NCBI GenBank assembly: GCA_031422195.1
Contig: JANOPZ010000015.1
Location: 1 to 16,345, forward strand
Origin: JALOTE01 sp031422195
Lineage (GTDB): Bacteria; Pseudomonadota; Alphaproteobacteria; Rhizobiales; Rhizobiaceae
Direction of reading: 5' to 3'
DNA length: 16,345 nucleotides
The notes beneath the pieces were generated by a model. The model saw only the letters and a program-made list of their open reading frames with translations. It made no database searches and was not told the DNA's origin. Shown here piece after piece: positions 1-6,701 of the stretch; positions within the stretch are counted from its first letter, which is position 1; each line of letters begins with the position of its first letter. Position numbers and translations under genes: made by a program.

Positions 1-1748
1 GCCTTCATAATGCGAGGATGCTCTGAGTTTTGCGAATCCTCGGCTAGCAGCAATTCTTCAAAGAGCTTCTCGCCGGGCCGAAGGCCGGTAAAGCTGATCA
101 GAATTTCATCAGCATCGCATTCTTTGGTTGCATCTGTCACCGGTCTAAATCCCGATAGCTTGATCATGCGTGCCGCCAAATCTGCAATTTTAACGGACTC
201 GCCCATATCCAAAACGAATACATCGCCGCCTTTCCCCATAGCCCCGGCTTGAATGACCAATTGTGCCGCTTCCGGTATCGTCATGAAATATCGCGTTACA
301 TCGGGATGGGTCACAGTGACCGGCCCTCCATTGCGAATTTGTCTGCTAAACACAGGCACAACTGAACCTGATGAGCCGAGCACGTTGCCAAATCGCACCA
401 TCGAAAATATGGTTTTGCTGCCCGCCGACGCCAGTGCTTGACACACCAATTCAGAAATCCGCTTGCTGGCACCCATGAAATTGGTAGGCCGCACAGCTTT
501 ATCCGTTGAGATTAAAATGAAGTTGCTTACGTTCAGTTCATGAGCTGCTTTGGCGATAATAAATGTGCCGCACGCATTATTGCGGAGCCCTTCGGCGATG
601 TTCTTTTCTACCAATGGGACGTGTTTATACGCCGCTGCATGATAAATTGACTCAACCTCATATTGATTCAAAACCGCTCTAACTCGGCTGTCGTCGAGCA
701 CGTTGGCTAACACCGGAATAATCGGGGTGTTTAAAAACAACCCGGATCTAATTTCAATCAGATCTTGTTCTATTTGATAAAGTGCAAATTCTGACGCTTC
801 AAACAGCACTAAGGTTTTTGGCTTTTGCCGCAAAATTTGGCGGCAAAGTTCAGTGCCGATAGACCCGCCAGCACCCGTGACCATCACTGATTTTCCGCGT
901 ATATTGGCATCCAGCAAATTTTCGCGAGGTGCTACCGGTTCACGTCCCAGCAGATCTTCAATTGAGACATTCTGAATGTCGTTAATACTGGCTTTGCCGC
1001 TTAGTAGATCATCGAGACCGGGAATGGTCTGCACTTCAACAGGAAGTTGCTCCAGAGACTTAATAATCTCGCGCCGCCGTGTCATGCTCGAACTTGGAAG
1101 GGCTAACAAAATAGACTTAGGCTGATAGCGGCTTATCAAATACGGGATTTTAACCGGATCATAAACACGAAGACCCTCAATAACCTGGCCTTGCAAAAGC
1201 TGACTATCGTCAATGTACGCTACCGCAAACATCTGGCCGGAGCGTTGGAGCGAAGCCACCAATTGACGCCCGGAAGCACCCGCCCCATAAACGATAACCG
1301 TTGACCTGCCACGCAATTCTCGTTTTGAATACACCATACGTACAGTAAAACGAATGCCGACAAGCCCGATGAATGCTAACAAAAAGAAAATCAATGGCAC
1401 CGACCGCGGCATGAATATGTCAAAGCCGCGTGAAATTAGATAAAACGCAACAACTGCAAAGCCGATACCGATTGCCATCAAAGGCACAATGCGTGTTGAT
1501 AAAAAGCGGATAACAGATCGATAGGTGCCAATAGAATATAGCACTGCAGCGGTCGCAGCTACCACGACAGCAACCATTATCAAGAACGACGAATTTCCTA
1601 AGAAACCCCAATAATCCAGCCTTAGATACATAGCCAAAATAACCGATAATGTCAGCATGACGATGTCAGAAGTCATTTGGACGAATGTTTTGGCGCGCCG
1701 GGGAAGGGCGAAAAGAGGAGTGAGGGCAACACTTAAAAAATGGAACAT
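1..1748 (-). CDS. Membrane nucleotide-sugar 4,6-dehydratase/epimerase, FlaA1/WbpM/PglF type (3' end off window)
   Basis: The reading frame is open from an ATG at 1748 to the left edge, giving about 582 residues; family members usually have 600 to 680, so only the C-terminal tail is missing. The N-terminus has about four hydrophobic helices (roughly residues 25-130). A first Rossmann segment follows (VIVYGAGASGRQL, CoA_binding_3-like), then the catalytic SDR domain with the NAD-binding motif TGAGGSIG at 291-298. The active site reads STDKAVRPTNFMGASK. T415, D416 and K417 match the catalytic trio of PglF-type dehydratases, and Met425 replaces the usual SDR tyrosine ahead of Lys429. Known family members convert UDP-GlcNAc to a UDP-4-keto-6-deoxy sugar at the inner membrane for surface glycans; the exact substrate here is inferred. 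The upstream neighbour on the same strand is a sulfotransferase, 80 bp away. The gene could also be annotated CapD or polysaccharide biosynthesis protein. Confidence 0.92.
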   Translation of the reverse strand, partial: MFHFLSVALTPLFALPRRAKTFVQMTSDIVMLTLSVILAMYLRLDYWGFLGNSSFLIMVAVVVAATAAVLYSIGTYRSVIRFLSTRIVPLMAIGIGFAVVAFYLISRGFDIFMPRSVPLIFFLLAFIGLVGIRFTVRMVYSKRELRGRSTVIVYGAGASGRQLVASLQRSGQMFAVAYIDDSQLLQGQVIEGLRVYDPVKIPYLISRYQPKSILLALPSSSMTRRREIIKSLEQLPVEVQTIPGLDDLLSGKASINDIQNVSIEDLLGREPVAPRENLLDANIRGKSVMVTGAGGSIGTELCRQILRQKPKTLVLFEASEFALYQIEQDLIEIRSGLFLNTPIIPVLANVLDDSRVRAVLNQYEVESIYHAAAYKHVPLVEKNIAEGLRNNACGTFIIAKAAHELNVSNFILISTDKAVRPTNFMGASKRISELVCQALASAGSKTIFSMVRFGNVLGSSGSVVPVFSRQIRNGGPVTVTHPDVTRYFMTIPEAAQLVIQAGAMGKGGDVFVLDMGESVKIADLAARMIKLSGFRPVTDATKECDADEILISFTGLRPGEKLFEELLLAEDSQNSEHPRIMK

Positions 1749-1828
1749 TTACAACCAAGTGCGCGTTTGAATTATTTACGGTTAATTTACCTTTACCGAA
1801 ACGTACTACTCCGTTCGGCCTTAAATCT

Positions 1829-3379
1829 TCAAGGGCCCATCTTATCTGTATCGGGCGCCAAATCACCTAACGCTTCAACCAATGCCCCTAGATGCCTTTC
1901 ATAGCCCTTCCAACGCTGCACTGACGTTGAATAAATCGGCTGGCGCACCTGCCATTTTGAAATGGTTGCAACCTGATTGTTCGTTTCATTAAACTTCAAA
2001 CATGCATCATTCCAAGGCAACCCAACGTGTGCAATTAACGCCCGCGCCCGCGGCTCCAGGTCGCTCACGGTCTGCTCATAGGGCATGTCAAAAATCTCAA
2101 TTTCCGACACCTTCTTCCAATGCTCCATCAACGACCAATACTCCCGATAATAAAACCCCAAAACATCCAACCTCTTGGAATAAAGATGGGTTTCATCAAG
2201 CGGGCTTGTGTAACATGACAGGCAATTGTCGATTGGGTCTCGCGTGCAATGGATGATTTTTGAGCCCGGGAACAAAATGTTGATCAGCCCGACATAGAAA
2301 AAATTGCTTGGCATTTTATCTGCATATCGCTTGGATTTATTGCTGAACTCTAAAAGGGTAGTGAGATACCCGTTTGCCAAAGAGTGCACATCATTCTTCT
2401 TTAATGCATGAAGTTTGGTTTTATACTCATTCCCGCGAGGATCGTTTGGTGAAATCATCGTGTTTATGCGTTGAAGTGCGAGTTGCTCGCCTACGCCATA
2501 AACATCTGGATGGCTGGAGAGTATTTGCTCGGTCAATGTGGTCCCGGATCGAGGCATGCCGATAATGAAGATCGGTTTCGTGCTGGCATGCCCCAAGGAT
2601 TTCTTTTCTAGAATTAAGTCTCTTGAATATACGTCGCGCAATAGATTTGTTCGCTCAATCATCAGCTGGCGCACATTTCTCATATCATAAGTGTCGGCTG
2701 CCTTTTTGAAATAGGCAAAAGCTTTGTCATACTGCTTGGCGTCATTGAATATTTTACCCGCCGCATAGCCAAAGTACCTTTGCCGTTTTTGTTCAGGATT
2801 GGCGTTATAGGCCCGTTCAATGAGTTCAATCTCAGGCTCACTGCCACTAAACTTAGCACTGGTCGCAAACACTGTAATGGCATCATCATTTACAGGGTTG
2901 TCTCGAACAACAGACCTTGAAAGTTCAAACGCTTCGTTCATTTTGCCCAATTGCTGCAAAATTGCTGCCTTTAACGTTTTAGCCAATTGGTTTTCTGGTT
3001 GAAGGTTAAGTGCCACATCAACGTGAACCAGAGCATCGGCGGCAAGGCCGTGCTTCATGCAGACCTCTGCCATCGCATAATGAATTGCGTAATTGCCGTG
3101 GCCCTTTTTTAATGCCCGCCTCACATAACCAACGGCATCACGGGTTGCCCCAAGCTTTGTTGCGATTTGGGCCATAACATAATTGGCCTCCACATGGTCG
3201 GGCACATCTTTTAAGACGAGTTTCAAGAGGCGCACAGCGTCTTGGGTGTTCCCCGCCCGCAGCAATTGCTTGCCGTTTTCCAGCATTTCCTTGTGTAAGG
3301 TTGAGCGTTTATCAATTGGAAGGGCGTGCGCTTTTTGCTGCCCGCCTGCCATTTTATTGAATGAGGACAATGATTTCAT
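1829..3379 (-). CDS. TPR-repeat sulfotransferase family protein
   Basis: The protein has 516 residues in two halves. Residues about 33-230 are helical repeats with TPR spacing (for example a segment ending in DVPDHVEANYVMAQIA). Residues about 270-490 are a sulfotransferase domain. The PAPS 5'-phosphosulfate loop is IFIIGMPRSGTTLTEQIL at 271-288, and the 3'-phosphate-binding segment HCTRDPIDNCLSCY at 377-390 supplies Arg380 and Ser388. Known members transfer sulfate from PAPS to hydroxyl or amine groups of glycans, lipids or peptides; TPR fusions are common in alphaproteobacteria and the acceptor is usually unknown. No signal peptide is visible, so it is probably cytoplasmic. I chose the ATG at 3379 over an in-frame ATG at 3460 because GGGAG lies 7 bases before it and a promoter-like sequence (3432-3460) falls inside the longer form. 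The adjacent dehydratase suggests sulfation of a surface polysaccharide, which is an inference. Confidence 0.88.
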   Translation of the reverse strand: MKSLSSFNKMAGGQQKAHALPIDKRSTLHKEMLENGKQLLRAGNTQDAVRLLKLVLKDVPDHVEANYVMAQIATKLGATRDAVGYVRRALKKGHGNYAIHYAMAEVCMKHGLAADALVHVDVALNLQPENQLAKTLKAAILQQLGKMNEAFELSRSVVRDNPVNDDAITVFATSAKFSGSEPEIELIERAYNANPEQKRQRYFGYAAGKIFNDAKQYDKAFAYFKKAADTYDMRNVRQLMIERTNLLRDVYSRDLILEKKSLGHASTKPIFIIGMPRSGTTLTEQILSSHPDVYGVGEQLALQRINTMISPNDPRGNEYKTKLHALKKNDVHSLANGYLTTLLEFSNKSKRYADKMPSNFFYVGLINILFPGSKIIHCTRDPIDNCLSCYTSPLDETHLYSKRLDVLGFYYREYWSLMEHWKKVSEIEIFDMPYEQTVSDLEPRARALIAHVGLPWNDACLKFNETNNQVATISKWQVRQPIYSTSVQRWKGYERHLGALVEALGDLAPDTDKMGP

Positions 3380-3431
3380 GGTGGCGCTCCCGGTCGTCAG
3401 CTTTGGGTTCGATATAGACTTGCTGTAAATT

Positions 3432-3460
3432 TTATTAGTTTTAATCATTGAGAGACACAA
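3432..3460 (-). promoter_or_regulatory. Candidate sigma-70 promoter of the TPR-sulfotransferase
   Basis: On the minus strand TTGTGT (3455-3460) is followed after 17 bases by TAATAA (3432-3437). The predicted transcript would begin near 3425, about 45 bases before the preferred start codon at 3379. This is a match by eye in AT-rich DNA and has no independent support. Confidence 0.33.
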
Positions 3461-3759
3461 AATTTGCGGTAAAATGCAAAAAGCTGCCGGGATACACTTT
3501 TAACCAATCGAAAATTTTCAGGCTATCTTTTTAGGTGACAAGGTCTCTTTTCAAGCGAATCGCGATGTTTTATCCGAATCTGCATGGCAGTGTTAAAAAC
3601 ATGCTAAAATTCGTATCTATATGTAACATGACGTGACTTTCGATTTGCACTGATTAATAGAAGCTTAAGGGTTGCGAACATCAGCGTTAATTTCGTGGCT
3701 TTTGTGCAACAGCAGGCTCGAAGCGTCATCCAAACTTCACAAACAATGGCCTTGTTAGG

Positions 3760-3787
3760 TTGCACACCGCGCCGCTTACCGTATTTT
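3760..3787 (+). promoter_or_regulatory. Candidate promoter of porin 1
   Basis: TTGCAC (3760-3765) is separated by 16 bases from TATTTT (3782-3787), a reasonable sigma-70 arrangement. Transcription would start near 3794 and give a leader of about 98 bases carrying the inverted repeat at 3830-3866. This is inferred from consensus only. Confidence 0.32.
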
Positions 3788-3829
3788 AACTTTCGAAAGA
3801 GGGGCGGTCTCGCATCTATTTCATTTAAA

Positions 3830-3866
3830 CCCTGTCCCGACCATTCAGCTGAAATGCGGAACAGGG
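3830..3866 (+). promoter_or_regulatory. Inverted repeat in the porin 1 leader
   Basis: CCCTGT at 3830-3835 pairs with ACAGGG at 3861-3866, and the loop contains the perfect 10-base palindrome TTCAGCTGAA (3844-3853). The structure ends 14 bases before the GGAG ribosome-binding site (3881-3884). It could be a hairpin that affects message stability or translation, or an operator. No matching structure precedes porin 2. Confidence 0.35.
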
Positions 3867-3891
3867 GCAACAACCAGACTGGAGAATACAC

Positions 3892-4947
3892 ATGAAACTC
3901 AAGAGCCTTCTTCTCGGTTCTGCCGCAGCCCTCGTAGCCTTCTCAGGCGCACGCGCTGCCGACGCCGTAATTGCCGAGCCAGAGCCAGTAGAATATGTTA
4001 AAGTTTGCGACGCATACGGCGCAGGCTACTTCTACCTCCCAGGCACAGAAACCTGCTTGAAAATCGGCGGCTTTGTCCGTTACGAAATCAACTACACATC
4101 TGCCTCTGCAGGTGCTGCTCCTAACAAAAAGACTTGGGACAAAACCACTCAAGCCAACGTCACTTTGTCTGCTAAATCAGACACCGAAATGGGCGTTCTT
4201 GAAGGCTTTATGGAGCTGACAACAAACAAAACCAACGCTGGTGTTAACGGCACACCTGGTTCGTCTGCAATGGCGATCGACTCTGCCTATATCTCCCTCG
4301 GCGGTTTGAAAATGGGCTTTTTCTCAAGCGCATTTGACGGCGGTATCGGCGGCGAGAACGATGGTCTTGGTGGCACAACCAGCAACACCATTCAGTACAC
4401 TTTCGCTTCTGGCGGCTTTGACGCCACAATCGGCCTGAATGAAGATACTGGCACTCTTCTGAACAGCGAACGTAACTACACACCAAACGTTTCTGCTAAC
4501 GCTGGCTTCTCTGCCGGCGCAGTAGCAATTCGCGCATTCATCAACTATGATGACAAAGAAAACGCTCTTCAGAAAGACGCTGTAGCATTCAAACTCCGTG
4601 CTACTGCTACTGTAACTGAAGGCGGCACTCTTGGTGTTGCAGTGGTTTATGCCAACAACCCAGCTGAAGCATGGAATGCTTCAACATGGTCAGTTGCTGC
4701 ATCTTACACCCAGAAAATGTCTGACACTTTGACAGCTTCGCTCGGTGCACAGTACTTCGGCGACACAAACTTCAGCGCTGTAGGCACACCTAGCCGCTTT
4801 ACAGTTGGTGCAAACGTTGACTGGACACCGGTTACCAACTTCTTGGTACGTGCCCAGATCCAATATTCTGACCCAACAGGTAATGCGCTTGCAGCTGCAA
4901 ACGCCAACACAACAACAGCCCGTTTGCGCTTCCAGCGCTCATTCTAA
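3892..4947 (+). CDS. Porin 1, Porin_2 family (Omp2b/RopA-like)
   Basis: This 351-residue protein has a clear signal peptide (MKLKSLLLGSAAALVAFSGARA, likely cut after Ala22). The characteristic N-terminal porin segment follows, with Cys39 and Cys55 flanking DAYGAGYFYLPGTET, then KIGGFVRYEI. Alternating beta-strand patterns run to the C-terminal RLRFQRSF, whose final phenylalanine is the usual signal for insertion by the BAM complex. Known members form 16-stranded trimeric channels for small hydrophilic solutes in the outer membrane of Hyphomicrobiales. The start is fixed by GGAG 7 bases upstream. The gene is monocistronic, with a terminator at 4990-5017. It is a close paralogue of the next gene: signal peptide, first strands and C-terminus are almost identical, while the region of residues 63-130 differs. 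Confidence 0.95.
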   Translation: MKLKSLLLGSAAALVAFSGARAADAVIAEPEPVEYVKVCDAYGAGYFYLPGTETCLKIGGFVRYEINYTSASAGAAPNKKTWDKTTQANVTLSAKSDTEMGVLEGFMELTTNKTNAGVNGTPGSSAMAIDSAYISLGGLKMGFFSSAFDGGIGGENDGLGGTTSNTIQYTFASGGFDATIGLNEDTGTLLNSERNYTPNVSANAGFSAGAVAIRAFINYDDKENALQKDAVAFKLRATATVTEGGTLGVAVVYANNPAEAWNASTWSVAASYTQKMSDTLTASLGAQYFGDTNFSAVGTPSRFTVGANVDWTPVTNFLVRAQIQYSDPTGNALAAANANTTTARLRFQRSF

Positions 4948-4989
4948 TCGACTGCGCTCAGGCGCATTCGTTTAGACGGTTGAATGAAG

Positions 4990-5017
4990 CCCGGCAAGAA
5001 ACTGCCGGGTTTTTTTT
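4990..5017 (+). terminator. Intrinsic terminator after porin 1
   Basis: A 7-bp stem, CCCGGCA (4990-4996) with TGCCGGG (5003-5009), closes a 6-base loop and is followed directly by eight T residues. The same element, with the preceding 3'-untranslated sequence, recurs after porin 2. Confidence 0.92.
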
Positions 5018-5123
5018 GTTGATGATTTTCGTCATTCTCAATTTTAAGCCAGCTGAAATCCCGCGTAACCTAAAAGCCACAGTCGATTTAAGCAGAGCTG
5101 TCACATTGATATTTCAGCGTTAT

Positions 5124-5153
5124 TTGCGAGCACTGCCACAAAACTGTTATTGG
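5124..5153 (+). promoter_or_regulatory. Weak candidate promoter of porin 2
   Basis: TTGCGA (5124-5129) lies 18 bases from TATTGG (5148-5153), about 75 bases before the start codon. A 9-base direct repeat, GCTGTCACA, occurs at 5097-5105 and 5154-5162, just outside this promoter on both sides, and could be a paired operator. Both points are inferences from short matches. Confidence 0.22.
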
Positions 5154-5230
5154 GCTGTCACACTCCATTTCTATTCCCGCAGCAGGCCGGACATGGTTTC
5201 AGGCCAGACTTAACAGGAATGGAAATTCAA

Positions 5231-6283
5231 ATGAAACTCAAAAGCCTTCTTCTCGGCTCTGCCGCAGCCCTCGTCGCCTTCTCAGGCGCACGTGCTGCCG
5301 ATGCCGTAATTGCCGAGCCAGAGCCAGTAGAATACGTTAAAGTTTGCGACGCCTTCGGCTCCGGCTACTTCTACCTCCCAGGCACAGAAACCTGCCTGAA
5401 AATCGGCGGATACGTCCGTTATGAGATCAACTACACTTCGGCCAGTGCGGCTGTTGGAAGCCAAAAAACTTGGGACAAAAGAACGCAAGCCAGCTTGAGG
5501 GTGTCTGCTAAATCAGAAACCGAAATGGGCACTCTTGAGAGCTATGTTGAGTTAATCGGAAGCCAAAGAAACGCTGGCGTAAACGGTACAGCGTCCAATG
5601 TCCCGTTTGGCATTGATTCTGCCTACATCTCGCTCGGTGGCTTGAAAATGGGCTATTTTGTAACTGCGTTTGACGGTGGCATCGGCGGCGAGAACGATTA
5701 TCTCGGCGAAGCAACCAGCAACTCAATTCAGTATACTTTCGCATCTGACGGCTTTGATGCCACAATTGCGTTGAATGAAGATACCGGTCCTGCTCCAACT
5801 ACCGAAGGCAACTATACGCCAAACGTCTCTGCAAACGCAGGCTTCTCTGCCGGCGCAGTGGCAATCCGCGCGTTCATCAGCTATGATGACAAAGAAACAG
5901 CCCTTCAGAAAGATGCTGTGGCATTCAAGCTTCGCGCTACAGCTACTGTAACTGAAGGCGGCACTCTCGGTGCTGCATTCATTTATGCAAACAATACATC
6001 AGAAGTATGGGACCGTTCTACATGGTCGGTTGCTGCCTCATACACCCAGAAAATGTCTGATACTTTGACAGCCTCGCTGGGCGCCCAGTATTTCGGCGAC
6101 ACAAACTTCAGCGCAGTTGGCACGCCGAGCCGCTTTACCGTTGGTGCAAACGTTGACTGGACACCTGTCAAGAATTTCTTGGTACGCGCCCAGATCCAAT
6201 ACTCAGACCCAACAGGCAATGCGGCTGCAGCTGCAAACGCCAACACCACAACAGCCCGCTTGCGCTTCCAGCGTTCGTTCTAA
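5231..6283 (+). CDS. Porin 2, Porin_2 family, tandem paralogue of porin 1
   Basis: This 350-residue porin has the same plan as its upstream neighbour: signal peptide ending ARA before residue 23, Cys39 and Cys55 flanking DAFGSGYFYLPGTET, and a terminal RLRFQRSF. The frame is open further upstream to 5150, but the signal peptide and the AGGAATGG ribosome-binding region at 5215-5222 fix the start at 5231. Compared with porin 1, differences cluster at residues 59-130 and 170-180, which are probably surface loops or nearby strands. The last 85 residues differ at only a few positions. The role is general outer-membrane diffusion; different loops may give a different pore selectivity or immune and phage profile, which is inference. 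Transcription probably starts independently because a strong terminator lies between the two genes. Confidence 0.95.
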   Translation: MKLKSLLLGSAAALVAFSGARAADAVIAEPEPVEYVKVCDAFGSGYFYLPGTETCLKIGGYVRYEINYTSASAAVGSQKTWDKRTQASLRVSAKSETEMGTLESYVELIGSQRNAGVNGTASNVPFGIDSAYISLGGLKMGYFVTAFDGGIGGENDYLGEATSNSIQYTFASDGFDATIALNEDTGPAPTTEGNYTPNVSANAGFSAGAVAIRAFISYDDKETALQKDAVAFKLRATATVTEGGTLGAAFIYANNTSEVWDRSTWSVAASYTQKMSDTLTASLGAQYFGDTNFSAVGTPSRFTVGANVDWTPVKNFLVRAQIQYSDPTGNAAAAANANTTTARLRFQRSF

Positions 6284-6322
6284 TCGGCTGCGCTTAGCCG
6301 CATTCGTTGAGACGGTTGAACG

Positions 6323-6352
6323 AAACCCGGCAGTAAACTGCCGGGTTTTTTT
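6323..6352 (+). terminator. Intrinsic terminator after porin 2
   Basis: An 11-bp stem, AAACCCGGCAG (6323-6333) with CTGCCGGGTTT (6338-6348), encloses a TAAA loop and runs into seven T residues (6346-6352). It has the same core as the terminator after porin 1. Confidence 0.92.
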
Positions 6353-6701
6353 ATGGGTTGTCAGTTGGGCAAAAATTCTAGCGTAAACATACCAGCTTCC
6401 TATAAATTGGATTTTGGATTTGTCTTTTCAGCTAAAGTTTTCTTCTACTCTTTCAAAGTAAGTTTTGCTCACTGCCCACTGGCGTCAATAACTATGAGTA
6501 TTGGCCCAGACAACATTCCGACCTTTCTCCACAGCCAATTGCCAGATCAATAGTCTCTATACCGATGAATTGACGTTTGCAGTTATCACCTCGTGTTAAA
6601 AACACTTGAATTGCTGTTAACTTTCCATAAACACTTACGCCGTTGAACGCGCTGCGTTTATAGTGCGGTTTAGGATGAACTCTGTAAGGGACAGTAGGCT
6701 C
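6353..6701. other. AT-rich intergenic region before the OmpA-domain gene
   Basis: No gene is supported here. A 66-codon frame starting at 6353 has no convincing ribosome-binding site and no recognisable features. The right part holds the palindrome GTGTT-AAA-AACAC (6593-6605) immediately before a candidate promoter at 6606-6633. Confidence 0.55.
6606..6633 (+). promoter_or_regulatory. Candidate promoter of the envelope gene cluster
   Basis: TTGAAT (6606-6611), a 16-base spacer, then TAAACA (6628-6633) suggests a start of transcription near 6640. The adjacent palindrome GTGTTAAAAACAC at 6593-6605 abuts the -35 element, where a regulator could bind. This is consensus matching only. Confidence 0.3.

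Larger units (their letters stand above)
3380..3891. other. 512-bp intergenic region between divergent sulfotransferase and porin genes
   Basis: No convincing gene lies here. The short open frames on both strands have no family resemblance and no ribosome-binding site of their own. The region is AT-rich next to the sulfotransferase. It holds candidate promoters for both flanking genes, a small inverted repeat around 3582-3604, and a 5'-leader inverted repeat at 3830-3866. A small RNA cannot be excluded, but I see no terminator that would define one. Confidence 0.6.

Noticed and set aside
10..441. Two short plus-strand frames at the left edge
   Set aside because: The minus strand carries an unbroken dehydratase frame with all catalytic motifs through this region.
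1749..1828. Inverted repeat CCGAA...TTCGG (near 1797-1819) as a terminator between sulfotransferase and dehydratase
   Set aside because: Only five base pairs with a long loop and no T run on the minus strand; too weak.
3604..3891. 95-codon frame on the minus strand and a 66-codon plus-strand frame (3695-3895) in the gap before porin 1
   Set aside because: Neither has a supporting ribosome-binding site or familiar sequence, and both overlap the porin 1 promoter and leader. They look like chance frames.
6593..6631. CtrA-type site (TTAA-N7-TTAA) upstream of the envelope cluster
   Set aside because: Only one half-site matches fully; the second half reads TGAA or TAAA depending on register.
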